This document shows positions 13,441-24,551 of a DNA stretch of 64,000 nucleotides, piece after piece. Positions within the stretch are counted from its first letter, which is position 1, and the number at the start of each line of letters is the position of its first letter. The notes below the pieces were generated by a model. That model did no database searches, was not told the DNA's origin, and was given only the letters and a program-made list of their open reading frames with translations. A program made the translations under genes and the position numbers. Location: contig JAUCBN010000037.1 in the NCBI GenBank assembly GCA_035048815.1, forward strand, positions 15,528,001 to 15,592,000. The letters are read 5' to 3'. The stretch is from Abelmoschus esculentus (Eukaryota; Streptophyta; Magnoliopsida; Malvales; Malvaceae).

Positions 13441-13450
13441 TATAAATTTA
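13441..13450 (+). promoter_or_regulatory. Candidate TATA box of lipase gene 1
   Basis: TATAAATTTA lies 111 bp upstream of the ATG at 13552 and is followed by a pyrimidine-rich leader, a suitable position for a TATA box with a short 5' UTR. Confidence 0.5.
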
Positions 13451-13551
13451 GCCTCCAAGCTCAATGACAAACCATCCCTAAGCTCTATTCTCACTTCCCC
13501 CCCTTCTCCTTCATCTCCCCCTCCAAATTCCATTGCTGTTTTAGGTCCGCC

Positions 13552-16500
13552 ATGGAAGCAACACCAGGCAGAAAGGAGTTTTATAGCAATTATATGCTAA
13601 TAAACCCTAAGAAAGCCTCGTTGTTTGATCTCATTGCCCTCTTGTTTTCCAAGAACATAAAAAACCGGAAATTTATCGAAACCAGTATCGAAACCGAGGA
13701 AAATTTCTGGTATAGACTCGCCGTGTTCCTCACCACGCTGCTGCAGAAGTTTCTGCTGACCATTAAGATACCAATGGCCTTGGCAGGACAGACTTTTGAG
13801 GATATGTGCAACCTTTTCAATAACAATGGAGGATTGTTTGGTCTCGTAAAACGAGTCATGACAGGTCTAGTTCTTTGTCTTTAGTCTGAGAAAAAACATG
13901 TCTTTAGTCTTTACGTCTAGTTCTTTGTTTAGGGTTTTTCATATATTTTGCTTATATTTACACCGAGGGATGAACAGTTTAAGCAACTTGGATGATCCTG
14001 CATGCTTTAGATTCTCTTTTATATGTTTTTTTATTACAAAATAATTTTCTTTTTATATATATTCTAACCACTTGAGTATTTCTTGCAGGGTGAGAGCTTG
14101 AAATGGGATAATGTTATTTAATTGCCCATTTTTTCATAAATAGAAATGAATTATTTGATTTTTGTTTACGTGAATATTATGATGAGGACTTTGCCTAAAA
14201 TATTCAAAGTTATTTCACTGTTAATTATATGATTAAGTGATATAATACTTAATATAAATGATTATCTTAATTATTTTGGAAGATGTTATTATAACAGAGT
14301 ATAAATGAACTAAAATATAAGAGATGGGATCAACTGATTTTTACATGTTTTTTAGATCGTTGGATGACTAAAACGGATGATTCAGATTAACTTCTTTCTT
14401 TTTTTCTCAAGTAAAAATCTTCATATAACCGACTGTTAATCTGAGTCTTCCGTTTTAATCATCAGACGATTCAAAAAATGTGTAAAACTAAAAGAGTTTT
14501 ACACTATTTATCTTAATCTTATCTCAAAATATAAATATTTTATTTATATCCGATAGAAGATTGGATACAAGTGTTTACTTTTTATCTTGAATTTTTTAAA
14601 CTCTAGATAACTCCCTAAGTCTTAGAATTTGTGATATTGGTTAAATTAAATCTAAATATGTTTAAATGATTTATTTTTAACCCTAGATAACTCGGATTTT
14701 TTTAAAAAATAATTTCATAACCATTTAGTTTCTAAATAATCAATTTTATTTCATAAAAGTTTGTGGTTCTTCAATCATTGTTCTTACTCTATTTATAAGG
14801 AGACCATGGAACAAAAACAGAATAAATTAATGAGATTGACAACCTTGTTTCTGTTCTTACTGTCTTAAATATTTATGTCGGTGTGTTTATTTTATTTTTT
14901 ATGTAGTAAAAACGTACAAGCTCATCTGAACCGTGGAAAAGCTGAAAAAAATTGTGTTTAGAAAATACAAAAGGAAAGAAAAATAAATCTAATATTAAAA
15001 AATAATTAAATAATTTGATTTATCACGTCAATTATAGTCTTATTAAATAATATTTTTTTTATTTTTTAAAGATGAATCTTCGTCTATTTTCTACATATCA
15101 TGCAATTATAGATAACGAATCTAGACCATATATAATAATAATAATAATAATAATACAGAATCTAGCTTTTTGATTTTTCCATGTTTTGTAAAAAAAAAAA
15201 GACAAAAACATTGAATTTTCTTGCTTTTGTACAATGAAACAGGGAAGGTCGTGATTCCAAACCGAGAAGCGGCGAACTATGTCTCAGCTGTTGGATATAC
15301 GGACATGAGACTGGAGTTGAGCAAAGAGATTTTATATGGCAACGCTATGTATTATCCGTCTCTTTCAATTATGGCAGCCAAAGCTGTTTATAATAATGCT
15401 GCTTATAACAAATCTATAATCGAAGACCATTGGGGGGTACGATCATGTTTTTTTTTTAATGTCTTCTTTCCATCTGTGGTCGAAACATCATGGATCTGAC
15501 ACTGGTTGCTGTCTTTGTCTGCAGATGCAACTCATTGGATTCAAAAATTATTGGAACGGTAATAAACAGATGTGTTAAATCATAAATTACACATTTTTTA
15601 TATAGAAAACCAGTTTAATTCATTTACTTTTACGGTTTACCAGATTTCATGCTGCAAGCCGACACCCAAGTTTCACTGTTCCGGAACAAAACCTCCGAGC
15701 ACGACACGATTGTTGTTTGCTTCAGAGGAACACAGCCGTTTAATGCTGATGATTGGATTTCAGACGCCGATCTGTCTTGGTACGAATTCCCTGGCATTGG
15801 AAGGATTCACAGTGGTTTCCTCAAAGCTTTAGGGATGCAAAAGATCGTCGGGTGGCCAAAGTTTGTCGTCCCGGACATCACCCGTCGGGCACCGTTGGCT
15901 TATTACGACATAAGGGATACTTTAAGGGACCTTCTGAAGAAAAACCCTGAGGCCAAATTTATAGTAACCGGACACAGCTTGGGCGGTGCGTTGGCTGCTC
16001 TTTTCCCGGCCATCTTGATTTACCACGACGATCAGTTGTTGTTGGAGAGGATGGAAGGCGTTTACACGTTCGGACAACCCAGAGTCGGCGATGGAGCGTT
16101 CGCGAGTTACATGGAGAAGAATCTGAACAAAAATGGGATCGGGTTTTACAGATATGTTTACTGTAACGACATGGTTCCTAGGGTTCCTTTCGACGGCATG
16201 TTCAAACACTTCGGAACCTGCGTTTACTACAACAGTAAATATCAAGCAAAGGTAAGATTTTTACATATAAAAAAACAAACCCAGATCTGCAATAATTACA
16301 AGGAACAATTATACCACCTTGTCCGAAATTTTTTTGTAATTCCTGCAGATAGTTGAGGACGTGCCATACAAGAACTACTTCTCGATCTTCGGGTTTATCC
16401 CGATGCATTTCAACGCCATTTATGAGGTGATCCGGAGCTTCACGATGAGAGTGAAATACGGGTCGGATTATAAAGACGGTTGGATGATGTTCGGTGTCCG

Positions 16501-16651
16501 ATTGTTCGGAGTTTTAATCCCTGGGGTTGCGAATCATTGTCCACAGGATTATGTTAATTCCACTCGTCTTGGTAAACCTGACGATGTTTTGTTCCTTCCC
16601 TTCCACACTAAGAAAGCACTAGGGTTTGAAGTGCCGCTGTTGGCTGCTTGA
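13552..16651 (+). CDS. OBL1: Oil-body lipase-like class-3 triacylglycerol lipase, copy 1
   Basis: Five exons: 13552-13864, 15243-15436, 15525-15558, 15644-16251, 16349-16651; all introns GT-AG, giving 483 aa. Class-3 (alpha/beta hydrolase) lipases cleave acyl esters of glycerolipids; this subgroup (OBL1 type) is linked to oil bodies and pollen. The N-terminal part has a hydrophobic stretch near residues 55-80. The catalytic triad is visible: GHSLG nucleophile Ser292, Asp356 in NDMVPRVP, His446 in NHCPQDYVN. The hallmark FRGTQPF is near residue 210 and the length is normal for the family. The start is the first ATG of exon 1 and is matched by the same exon 1 layout in copy 2 (24552). Intron 1 carries a fold-back MITE. 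It is the upstream member of a tandem array. Family call is firm; substrate and location are inferred from the family. Confidence 0.93.
14323..14525. repeat. Fold-back MITE in intron 1 of lipase 1
   Basis: Left arm (about 14335-14391, with TTTTTAGATCGTTGGATGAC) and right arm (about 14435-14500, with ATCATCAGACGATTCAAAAA) are inverted repeats around a short loop. A related element lies in intron 1 of lipase copy 2 at 25545-25750. Confidence 0.65.
15130..15155. repeat. ATA microsatellite in intron 1 of lipase 1
   Basis: Run of AATAAT triplets about 90 bp before exon 2. Confidence 0.8.
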
Positions 16652-17605
16652 TGACGGTGGTTGGCACGGCTGAGATCGATATTGGTCCTCCTAATAAATT
16701 ATCTGTGTATTGTATGCATGGTTATCGGTCTTGGGAATTGGGCGTTGATGATCATTCCAATTCCCAAGATTTTTCCAGGAAAATAATCGGATGGTAGCGG
16801 AGTACCACCGAAGTTTAACCTAGTTATAGTGTGTTTTCCTAATTAATGTTTATCTTTCGAGTTTTATGTATTTTTAAGAATAAAACCATAATTATAATTA
16901 TAATTAATTAATCTGTGACGGATTTAAAAATATTGATAAGAATGATGATAAAATAAAATATTTTTAAAGTGAATACAAGTTATATAAATTTTAAAAATTT
17001 AAGGTGAACTTTAAAAGATTTAATGTAGTCCTTTATCACCATCCCTTTGCATGGATATGTCACTGTATTTAATATATATATATTTTATTTTTCGAAAGAT
17101 TAATAAAATAGTAACACAAGCCTTTCATCGTAAAATATAATTTATTAAAGTAATATTTTTTGTCTTATAAATATTATCTATTATTAATTTTTTGAAAGTT
17201 TACTTTTTAAAATTTTAATTATAATTATATTAAATATTTAAAATAATTAAATTTTATAAAATATATATTTAAAATATACTCAATTACAGATTTTTTAAAA
17301 ATATATTTTTTATATTTATCGATAATAAATTTAAATAATTATAATTAAAATTAAAAAATTATTTAAAAATCAATAAAGGATAAATTTTATGAAAAAAATT
17401 AGTTAATTTGTGAATTTAATTTTAAAAATAACAATTCTGACCAAAATTAAAATCTTAATAGGCTGAATTTATTTAAAATAATCATATAAGCTAAAGTGAT
17501 TATTAAGTTTAATGCTTTTTCACATTTGAAGAATGATTTTTTATGAGTAAAATTTTTATTTATTTTTTTTATTTTTTTAGTTCGTTGAATAACGATAATA
17601 AAATT
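16652..17605. other. 3' flank of lipase 1, AT-rich
   Basis: Presumed 3' UTR and spacer. No other gene was seen; AT-rich without bounded repeats. Confidence 0.55.
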
Positions 17606-17813
17606 TAAAAATATTTAAATTGAATTCTAAGTCATAATCTTAATTTTTTACATCATAAATTTTAAACTCTACGCCTTAAAAATACACTTACCTCTAATTC
17701 CTTAAACCTTATTCACAACCACTATCCTTAAACCCTAAACCCTAAATTTTAAGCCCATTAATTTAAAAAGAGATACCAATGGAGGCACGATTAGGAGGTA
17801 GATGATTTACACG
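17606..17813. repeat. Telomere-like MITE copy
   Basis: Carries the family core TTAAACCCTAAACCCTAAA and the right terminus GGAGGCACGATTAGGAGGTAGATGATTTACAC. The left terminal repeat is eroded. Confidence 0.6.
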
Positions 17814-17889
17814 CTAATGAGTCAAATATGTAAGTAAAAATCTTTCTAACTTTTAATCGTGTCTCCTTTGACGCCTCCAACTAAAAAAT

Positions 17890-18152
17890 AAGAAATTATA
17901 TCATGGGTAAGTCTTATCACGTCATTCATATGATCAACCACTAAAATCCATCTATCTCATCATTTTTTCCATATCATATTTTTCTAAGTGAATCTTCACT
18001 CATATTTACTGTTAATTCATTTTAAAAATAATTTTTTCAAGCGAAGATTCTCTTGAGAAAAAAATATGACATGAAAAAATTGATAAGATGAATGATTTTT
18101 AGTGGTTGATCACATGGACATGTGGTAGGATTTACACATAATATAATTTCTT
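17890..18152. mobile_element. Mutator-like MITE with long terminal inverted repeats
   Basis: A 263-bp element with ends AAGAAATTATATCATG and TATAATTTCTT; the arms pair over about 110 bp, so nearly the whole element is a hairpin. It is flanked by a perfect 9-bp duplication CTAAAAAAT (17881-17889, 18153-18161). Nine-bp duplications and long TIRs are typical of Mutator/MULE elements. A single related arm is present at 62733-62812. Confidence 0.75.
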
Positions 18153-18161
18153 CTAAAAAAT

Positions 18162-18350
18162 TATTTTTTAAACTCTATCCTTAATTTTTTACTGTATCTT
18201 AAACCTTAAACCTTACATTCTAAAAATATATTCTACTCTCGTTCCTTTAAACCTTAACTACTACTCTTAATCTTAAACTTTAAACCCTAAATTATATATT
18301 TACTAATTTAAAGTAAAAATATTAATAAAAACATAATTAAAGATAAACGA
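18162..18350. repeat. Degenerate telomere-like MITE remnant
   Basis: Family words CTTAAACCTTAAACCTTAC and ACCCTAAATTAT in the usual order; terminal repeats not recognisable. Confidence 0.45.
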
Positions 18351-18744
18351 TTTATACTCGAATATATAGTTCTTACAAATCAGTAGCTTGAAATCATAAT
18401 GCGAAACTGACTCCTGACCTATCTGCAACACCGGACACGAATCTTTTGACTCTGAATAAAATGCTACGAGCTCCAAGACAAATAACTCGAGTGTGAAAAA
18501 AGTAGCATTTGAAACTCATGCCAGGTTACTCGGGTCCTACAGGAACAGAGACCACTATGAACATCCACTTGTGTTGAAACCACACTTTTATGATCAGGTT
18601 AAGATTGTGTCTGAAAAGCCAATAATTTAGTCTCCACAAGTCAAACTCTCATGCAAAAAGCTGGAAAAATGTACAAAAACAACTCATCAATTAATACAAA
18701 ATATTCAATTGTCTGAGTTTCTTTTATAAAGTATATTTTATTCA
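18351..18744. other. Moderate-GC stretch of unknown nature
   Basis: Unlike its AT-rich surroundings, 18380-18680 has balanced composition, but no open frame or family match was seen. Words such as CCGGACACGA and GGTTACTCGGGT resemble short segments in introns of the SnRK2 (54795-54850) and SKS (60630-60790) genes, so it may be a dispersed repeat. Confidence 0.35.
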
Positions 18745-19110
18745 GGGTAAACTATATAAACGGTCCTTTAATTATATTTTAATTATTTTTTTATATCTTC
18801 TGACTATCAAATGTTATAAATTGGTCCATTGATTAACTTTTTTGATATAAACTGATTCTGTGTCGTTAAAAATTTGATGAGAAATTGATGTGGACGTTAA
18901 CATGCTGACTTTAATTGGAGAGATTGGAATATCACATGTTTATCCAAGTTAGCATGTTAACATCCACATCAGTTTTCCGTCAAATTTTTAACGCCATGGT
19001 ACCATTTTGTATCAAAAATATTAGTCAATGAACTAATTTGTAACATTTGATAGTCAGAGGATGTAAAAGATAATTAAGGTATAGTTAAGGGAACATTATG
19101 TAATTTACCC
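18745..19110. mobile_element. Large fold-back MITE
   Basis: The unit starts GGGTAAACTATATAAACGG and ends in its inverted form ...TATGTAATTTACCC. The arms pair almost over the full 366 bp, with centrally placed CATGTTAACATCCACATCA motifs. This gives a long RNA hairpin if transcribed. No clean target duplication was assigned. Confidence 0.75.
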
Positions 19111-20443
19111 TTTTATTTATCTAAAAGATAGTAAAATTAGTACGATGGATCAATAAGGGAATCTTATTGGTATCCCCGTTTTATATGAAGTTTAATATGA
19201 ATTTTATTGTTTTTATCTGTACATTTAGATTTTAATTTGATGTAAACAATGGATTTAATAGAATTAATTATATCATCTTTATTTTGACAGGTCACTTTAA
19301 AAAAAACAGTTTCTCTCACGCTTTATAAGATATATAACTACTCCAAACTACTTTTAAGATGAAAACAATTAAAGACATTCCTTTGAGTTAAGTCATCGTC
19401 CAACAAAACTCTTAAATTAACATTCGAAAAAACTCTCATCTAAATCCTCCCAGAGAATTAACATTCGAAAAAATTGTCTAATTCTATACATGGGAATAAA
19501 CATTTTTATTTTTTGGGGTAAATGTCGAGAATGAAGTCCATGTATATTATCGATGAACAAAAATTCTCTGTCTTAATCTTAATCATGTCTCTTTTTATGT
19601 TTTATCCTAAAAAATAATTAAAAATTAAAATTTAAACTCTAACAGTAATTTTCACATTCTAACCTTAAATTATACTCTTTAAAAAATATATCTTGTCCCT
19701 ATTTTTTAAACTTTAATCTCAATTTCTAATTTTAAACCTTAAATTCATTATGTTAAAATAAAGACACCAAATAAGATGTAATAAAAGGGAAACAATTTTC
19801 ATCCATTATCGATAGATAGTTGAGATTTAATATAATTGATAGTTATGAAATATAAAAAATAGGTTTTTCATGTCCAAAAGTAAACTAACAATGTTAAAAA
19901 TGTCTGAAAGAAATACATGACATTCTAGAGGTTCATCAAGAAATGAAGAAATATCAAGTTCTATTATGGTTAGAAGTAAACGAGTTGGATGAAGTATAGA
20001 TAGATTTTGTTGTTGTAAATCTTGACCATTGTACAACTTAGACAACTTTTGTTTAGAGCAGAGGTATTATATTTTTATGTTAATATTTAATTTTATATAA
20101 GATAAAATAAGATAAACATTCTTAATTAGTGTCGTTTGATTTGTGTTTTTTTGATAAATTTATGATTTTATTATCCAAAAAACAGATAAACTACCAAAAA
20201 AAAAAAAAAAAACAATAAAAGGTGTAGGCTGTCATCTCGTAAGAAATTCCTTAAGCCTCCCTAACCATGGTATTTAATTTATACACTCATATGTTGTTTG
20301 CACATAATGTTTCTTATACAATTCACTAGTGTATTACTATCACGTAAGTTACTTTTAATTTTTCTGTAATTACGTTCTTCTCAAATATGATAAACGTAAG
20401 AGTTCCAAGCAAATTTACAAAGCACCATACGTACCGTCATACT
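19111..20443. other. AT-rich spacer without gene
   Basis: No gene recognised. At 19555-19800 there is a decayed telomere-like MITE relative (ACATTCTAACCTTAAATTATACTC region). Direct repeats AATTAACATTCGAAAAAA... occur at about 19414 and 19454. Confidence 0.5.
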
Positions 20444-21258
20444 TAGGGATGGTAACGGGTCAGATCTGGATCGAATCTAACTGGATCTAGATCCGCTTAG
20501 ATCCATGGGGCTAGAAAGTTGAGACCCAGATCCAGATTTAATCTTACGGATCCGGGTCTAAAACTGGTCCAAAACGGATTTATTAAAAAACGATTATTCA
20601 ACCTATTTTTTAACGTAATAAAATTATCATTAATTAATTTCACATCACAATTTCGATGAAGAAAAAATAAATTTCAATTAACTTGTATCAGAGTAAAAAG
20701 CGATAAACTAAAATCTTAATTTCACATCACATTAAGAAATGTAAATCATAAAATATTTTATTATCGTAAACCGAGTACTGCACTTCTACTTCTTAGAGTG
20801 CTAATCTTTATCACTACTTAAATCATAAACATCCTAAAACAAACAAGAAACAACCAACCAACCAAAGAGAAAAAAATTATTTTATGAAAATAATATTTGT
20901 GAAATTTAAATATTAATATTAATATTATGTAATATAATAACTTTCTTATATAACATGTCAATGATATTCATTATTCTACATCATTATCACAATCTTCGTT
21001 AATATTCATTCAAAAAGTCTATTTGTCATAAATAAATAAAAATTCTATTAGAGAATAATGTCAAATATAAAACCTATTATTATATATTTATATATATTTT
21101 AAAATAAAGGTGGGTTTTTAATAAATAGGTAAACAGGTTTGGGTCTTAATGTCAGATCTAGATCTAGATCCAGATCCAGATCCAAATCCGTACTTTAATC
21201 AAAAGATCTAGATCTGACCCAGATCCATCAAATCTAAAATTTTAGGATACCCTGAAAA
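20444..21258. mobile_element. Inverted-repeat element rich in GATCTAGATC
   Basis: Begins TAGGGATGGTAACGGGTCAGATCTGGATC-like and has the inverted counterpart GATCTAGATCTGACCCAGATCC near 21205-21230, around an AT-rich core. The form fits the TAGGG-ended nonautonomous elements of this window, but the right end is eroded and no target duplication was found. It abuts the lipase relic. Confidence 0.5.
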
Positions 21259-21269
21259 CATCCGTCGAA

Positions 21270-22515
21270 AATTGCTTATTTTCGTGTCTCTATCGTCCCA
21301 AAAGCTCCTTCTCCATGCTGCATGATTGGAGTACGGATTTAGACATCTCCTGGTTTGAACTCGACGAGATGGGCAAAATCCACGGCGGATTCATGAAAGC
21401 ACTAGGTCTAGTTATGGAAAAAGGTTGGCTACGGAATCTCGACGATGACAACCGCCACGGTCGCAGCCCACTGGCTTACTACACCATACGCGAAAAACTG
21501 AGAGAAAAGTTGAATCCAACGAATATAACAAGATTCATGGCGACCGGTCACAGTCGGTAGAGATGAAACTAGAGGGGTGTTGGAGTACGGTTACACCCTA
21601 AAAATTTTAATTTATTTTATATTTTCTTTGTATTTTCTATGGATAATTTATTTTTGTATCGTCTAAACTCTTGTAATTTTGTACCCTAAAATCTTGTAAT
21701 TTTATACTATATTCTAATATAACTTTTTGATATTTATAACCACTTACATAAAATTTAAGGTCTATCCCTGAAAATCTAGAAGTCGTTTCATCGATCCTAT
21801 TTCCGACAATTCCGACGTTGCATGAAGAACGGTTGTTGCTGGAGAGACTGGAAGAGGTTTATTGCAACTAGGGGTGATAATGAGTCTGACTGGCTCTCGA
21901 GCTATTCGGATTCAGCTCGATCAAAGCTCAGTTCGAGTGAGCTCGACTAGGTATCAGGTTCGGCTTGGGACCTTAACAAACCGAGCCGTGTCTACCCAAA
22001 CTCGACTCAAAAAGCTCGTGAACAAGCTCGGAATAATTATATTATATATACTACATATACACTAAAAGTAATCTCTTTAGTGAAAGAAAAACAATAAAAT
22101 ATAATAAGAGAAATCCACTAAAAATAAGTTGAGATTTTTTTTCCTTTCTTAATATTAAATTTTGTTTTCGATGTTGGTTATGAAAATAGTTTTTAACGAG
22201 GTCCTATCTTTTATAAGAAAAATATAATAAAATTATCTATTTTGGGTCGAGTCGAGCCAAACCGAACCTTACAAGCCCATGTCAAGCCCCACGAGCTTTG
22301 AGCCTGACCCAAACCCAATAATATTGTTTTCGAACCGAGTTCGAACCTAAAATTCCGTACTCACCAAATCGATTTAATAACATTGTTTTTGAGTCGAACC
22401 CGAACCTGAATTAATTGAATTAATCCAAAGAAAATTCAAAGAATTCATGGAAATACAGTTGATGAATAATGAGTTTAGGTATTTGAGATATGTTTATAGC
22501 AATGGATTAATTGAA
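21270..22515 (+). pseudogene. Broken OBL1-like lipase relic (tandem copy between the two intact genes)
   Basis: Three pieces of the large catalytic exon survive. Piece one (about 21270-21556) reads like IAYFR...DWSTDLDISWFEL...GKIHGGFMKALG and ends at TGHS, exactly at the nucleophile; a frameshift lies near 21310. Roughly 250 bp of foreign AT-rich sequence (21557-21806) follows in place of the LGGALA segment. Piece two (about 21807-21866) gives LHEERLLLERLEEVY. A TAGGGGTG-started element (21869 to about 22420) then interrupts. Piece three (about 22432-22515) gives KFKEFMEIQL...RYVYSNG. Exons for the N-terminal part and the C-terminal His region were not found. The relic lacks a usable frame, so it cannot make an active lipase. 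Confidence 0.88.
21869..22420. mobile_element. TAGGGGTG-started element inside lipase relic
   Basis: Starts TAGGGGTGATAATGAG, has CTCGAGC/GAGCTCG-rich subterminal sequence, and separates two collinear parts of the lipase relic. The right boundary is placed only by where lipase homology resumes; a target duplication was not found. Confidence 0.5.
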
Positions 22516-22519
22516 TTAA

Positions 22520-23246
22520 TTAAGATTTTAATGTATAGTAAAAAAGAGAATATTCTTTAATTTTTCTGGAATCAATACATCACGTGTTATCACAGTAGAT
22601 GAAATGTAAAAGGTAACATCGAAGTTCAATAAATTATATTTCAAATGTCATCCTGTGACCTGTCATGTGCACTTGTCTAGTTTGGTTGGCTCATTATTAT
22701 GCCCCTATAGACCTACCGACATAGATTCCTTTCATTTACAAACAAATTTCCATGAACAAAATATGTTGAACGTCTGAAAACCAACTAGATTTATGATTTA
22801 TAATCTACTCCGGTCTTAATGAGTTGTGGCCGACGCCGGCGACGGCGGAAGAAGTTGGTTAGAGAAGACGTCTAGAAATGTTTAGGGTTTTGGACAGTAG
22901 TCAAACAGGAAGAATAAATAATTATAATATCCTTTTTTGGCTGCCTACTCCACTAGTAAGATGATTTTTCAAAGATATAGAGGGAAGAAACCAATACAAT
23001 AATTTTTAGGCATTTTTTTTTATCTAATAGACAAAATTTGTGGAATAATTATTTTTAAAAAATTGGGATATAAAGGTTAGAAAAATATTTAAGAGATTAC
23101 GATATTTTTTACAATATCAAAAGAAAAACGCTATATTTTTTAGTGTTTTTTATTTTAAAATGATTTATTTGACTGTTAAGTCAGCTAAGTGGCCGAAAGC
23201 ACAACGTTATGTGTTCTTGGCGAGATGAAAAGAAAAACACTAAATG
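22520..23246. other. Spacer without recognised gene
   Basis: Mostly AT-rich. A short GC-rich patch (GGCCGACGCCGGCGACGGCG, about 22828) stands out but has no supporting frame. Confidence 0.5.
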
Positions 23247-23254
23247 ACGTTATG

Positions 23255-23616
23255 TAAGGGGAGCAAAACTCGAATAGAATCGAAAAAATCATTTTTTTTA
23301 ATTTTGAGTTATTCGAGTTATTCAAGTCCTTGTAGTTTTATTTTCAGTTTTGTTTCAGTCTTATCTTCTCTTTTTTATTATTTTTACCTTTTAATTTTCA
23401 TTTCTTTACAATATGATCACTTTTCATATTTATTTTTTTATTTTATTTAATACAATTTTTATTTTTATTATTTTAATTATTTTATATATTTTTTAATTTA
23501 TGTATTTATATTATTATATTTAATTTATTATTATTTTTATCTCGTTTTGGCCTTTTATAGATAAGAAATAAGTTTTTAACGAGACTCATAATAAAATGAC
23601 ATATTCATAGCTAAGG

Positions 23617-23648
<32 letters not shown>

Positions 23649-23925
23649 TTAAAATCTTATTTATACATATAAAAAATAATATAAAAAAATATGTATGTAG
23701 ATATGAAGATAGATTTATTTAAATTAGAATTAAAATGTACAATAATATTATAAATAGTGTAATTAAAATTTATACATAAACTCAAAAAATCAAATCGATT
23801 CGAACTCGCTAAAATCGACTCTCGAATCAAAAAAATTTCAAAAAGAGTTTAAATTGTAAAATATGTTGACTCAACTCGAATAACTTAAAATTTTTTGACT
23901 CGACTCGCTCGAACGCTCACCCCTA
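23255..23925. mobile_element. hAT-like nonautonomous element
   Basis: A 671-bp element with ends TAAGGGGAGCAAAACTCG and GCTCACCCCTA and a perfect, non-repetitive 8-bp target duplication ACGTTATG (23247-23254, 23926-23933), strong support for hAT-type transposition. Contains a TAA microsatellite (23621-23649). Its interior is closely similar to the element at 58245-59013. Confidence 0.9.
23621..23649. repeat. TAA microsatellite
   Basis: About nine TAA triplets inside the hAT-like element; the sister element at 58245 carries a shorter version, so it expanded after insertion or differs by copy. Confidence 0.9.
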
Positions 23926-23933
23926 ACGTTATG

Positions 23934-24551
23934 TCTACACCCAGTCAATAGCTACATGAGCCATGCAACATGCATGCAATTGGGGCAGCAAAAATGAGAC
24001 GTTGGCAGCAATATACGGACATCGTAGCAATTGTACTTAAATATTTAAAATTAAATTAAACTATTATTTCCGGTCGAATCAAGTATGGTATTTTTTTATC
24101 TTAAACTTAAATCCAACCTAATTTTATCCTTAAAAAATTGGATTCTAATATATTTTTTCAATTTTATAAGATCGAATGGGATCGAAACCAACGAATATAA
24201 ATCAAATGATCATACCTAACATCAAAACTTACGACCAACCTAAATATTTTTTTTAAAAAAATTATAATTATAATTTTAATTATATATTTTTTTAACATTT
24301 TAATTGTATAATTTTAATCATAAATTAAATTGTTGTATAAAAAAAGTATGCTTCTTTTGATTTGTTTATTGATACGAAAGATGGCCAAACAGATTCAAGC
24401 CAAATTCCACTTCACAAATTAAATATAAGTCTTTCCCAAGTCATCGTTTCCGCCAAAGATTAGTCAATTAATTAAGCTAATTAATCTCTTTTAAATTCTC
24501 CTCTCTACTGCTTTACCAGATAACCCAGAGATTTCTTCTTCTGCAGCTGCA
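23934..24551. other. Upstream region of lipase 2
   Basis: AT-rich 5' flank with no other gene. A weak TATA-like AAATATAAGTC is near 24421, about 125 bp before the ATG. Confidence 0.45.

Noticed and set aside
15922..16245. 107-codon antisense open frame in lipase 1 exon 4 (and a similar one at 28299-28517)
   Set aside because: Shadow of a strongly biased sense exon; no independent evidence.
22828..22850. GC-rich patch as a CpG-rich promoter or exon
   Set aside because: Too short, with no frame or motif to support it.
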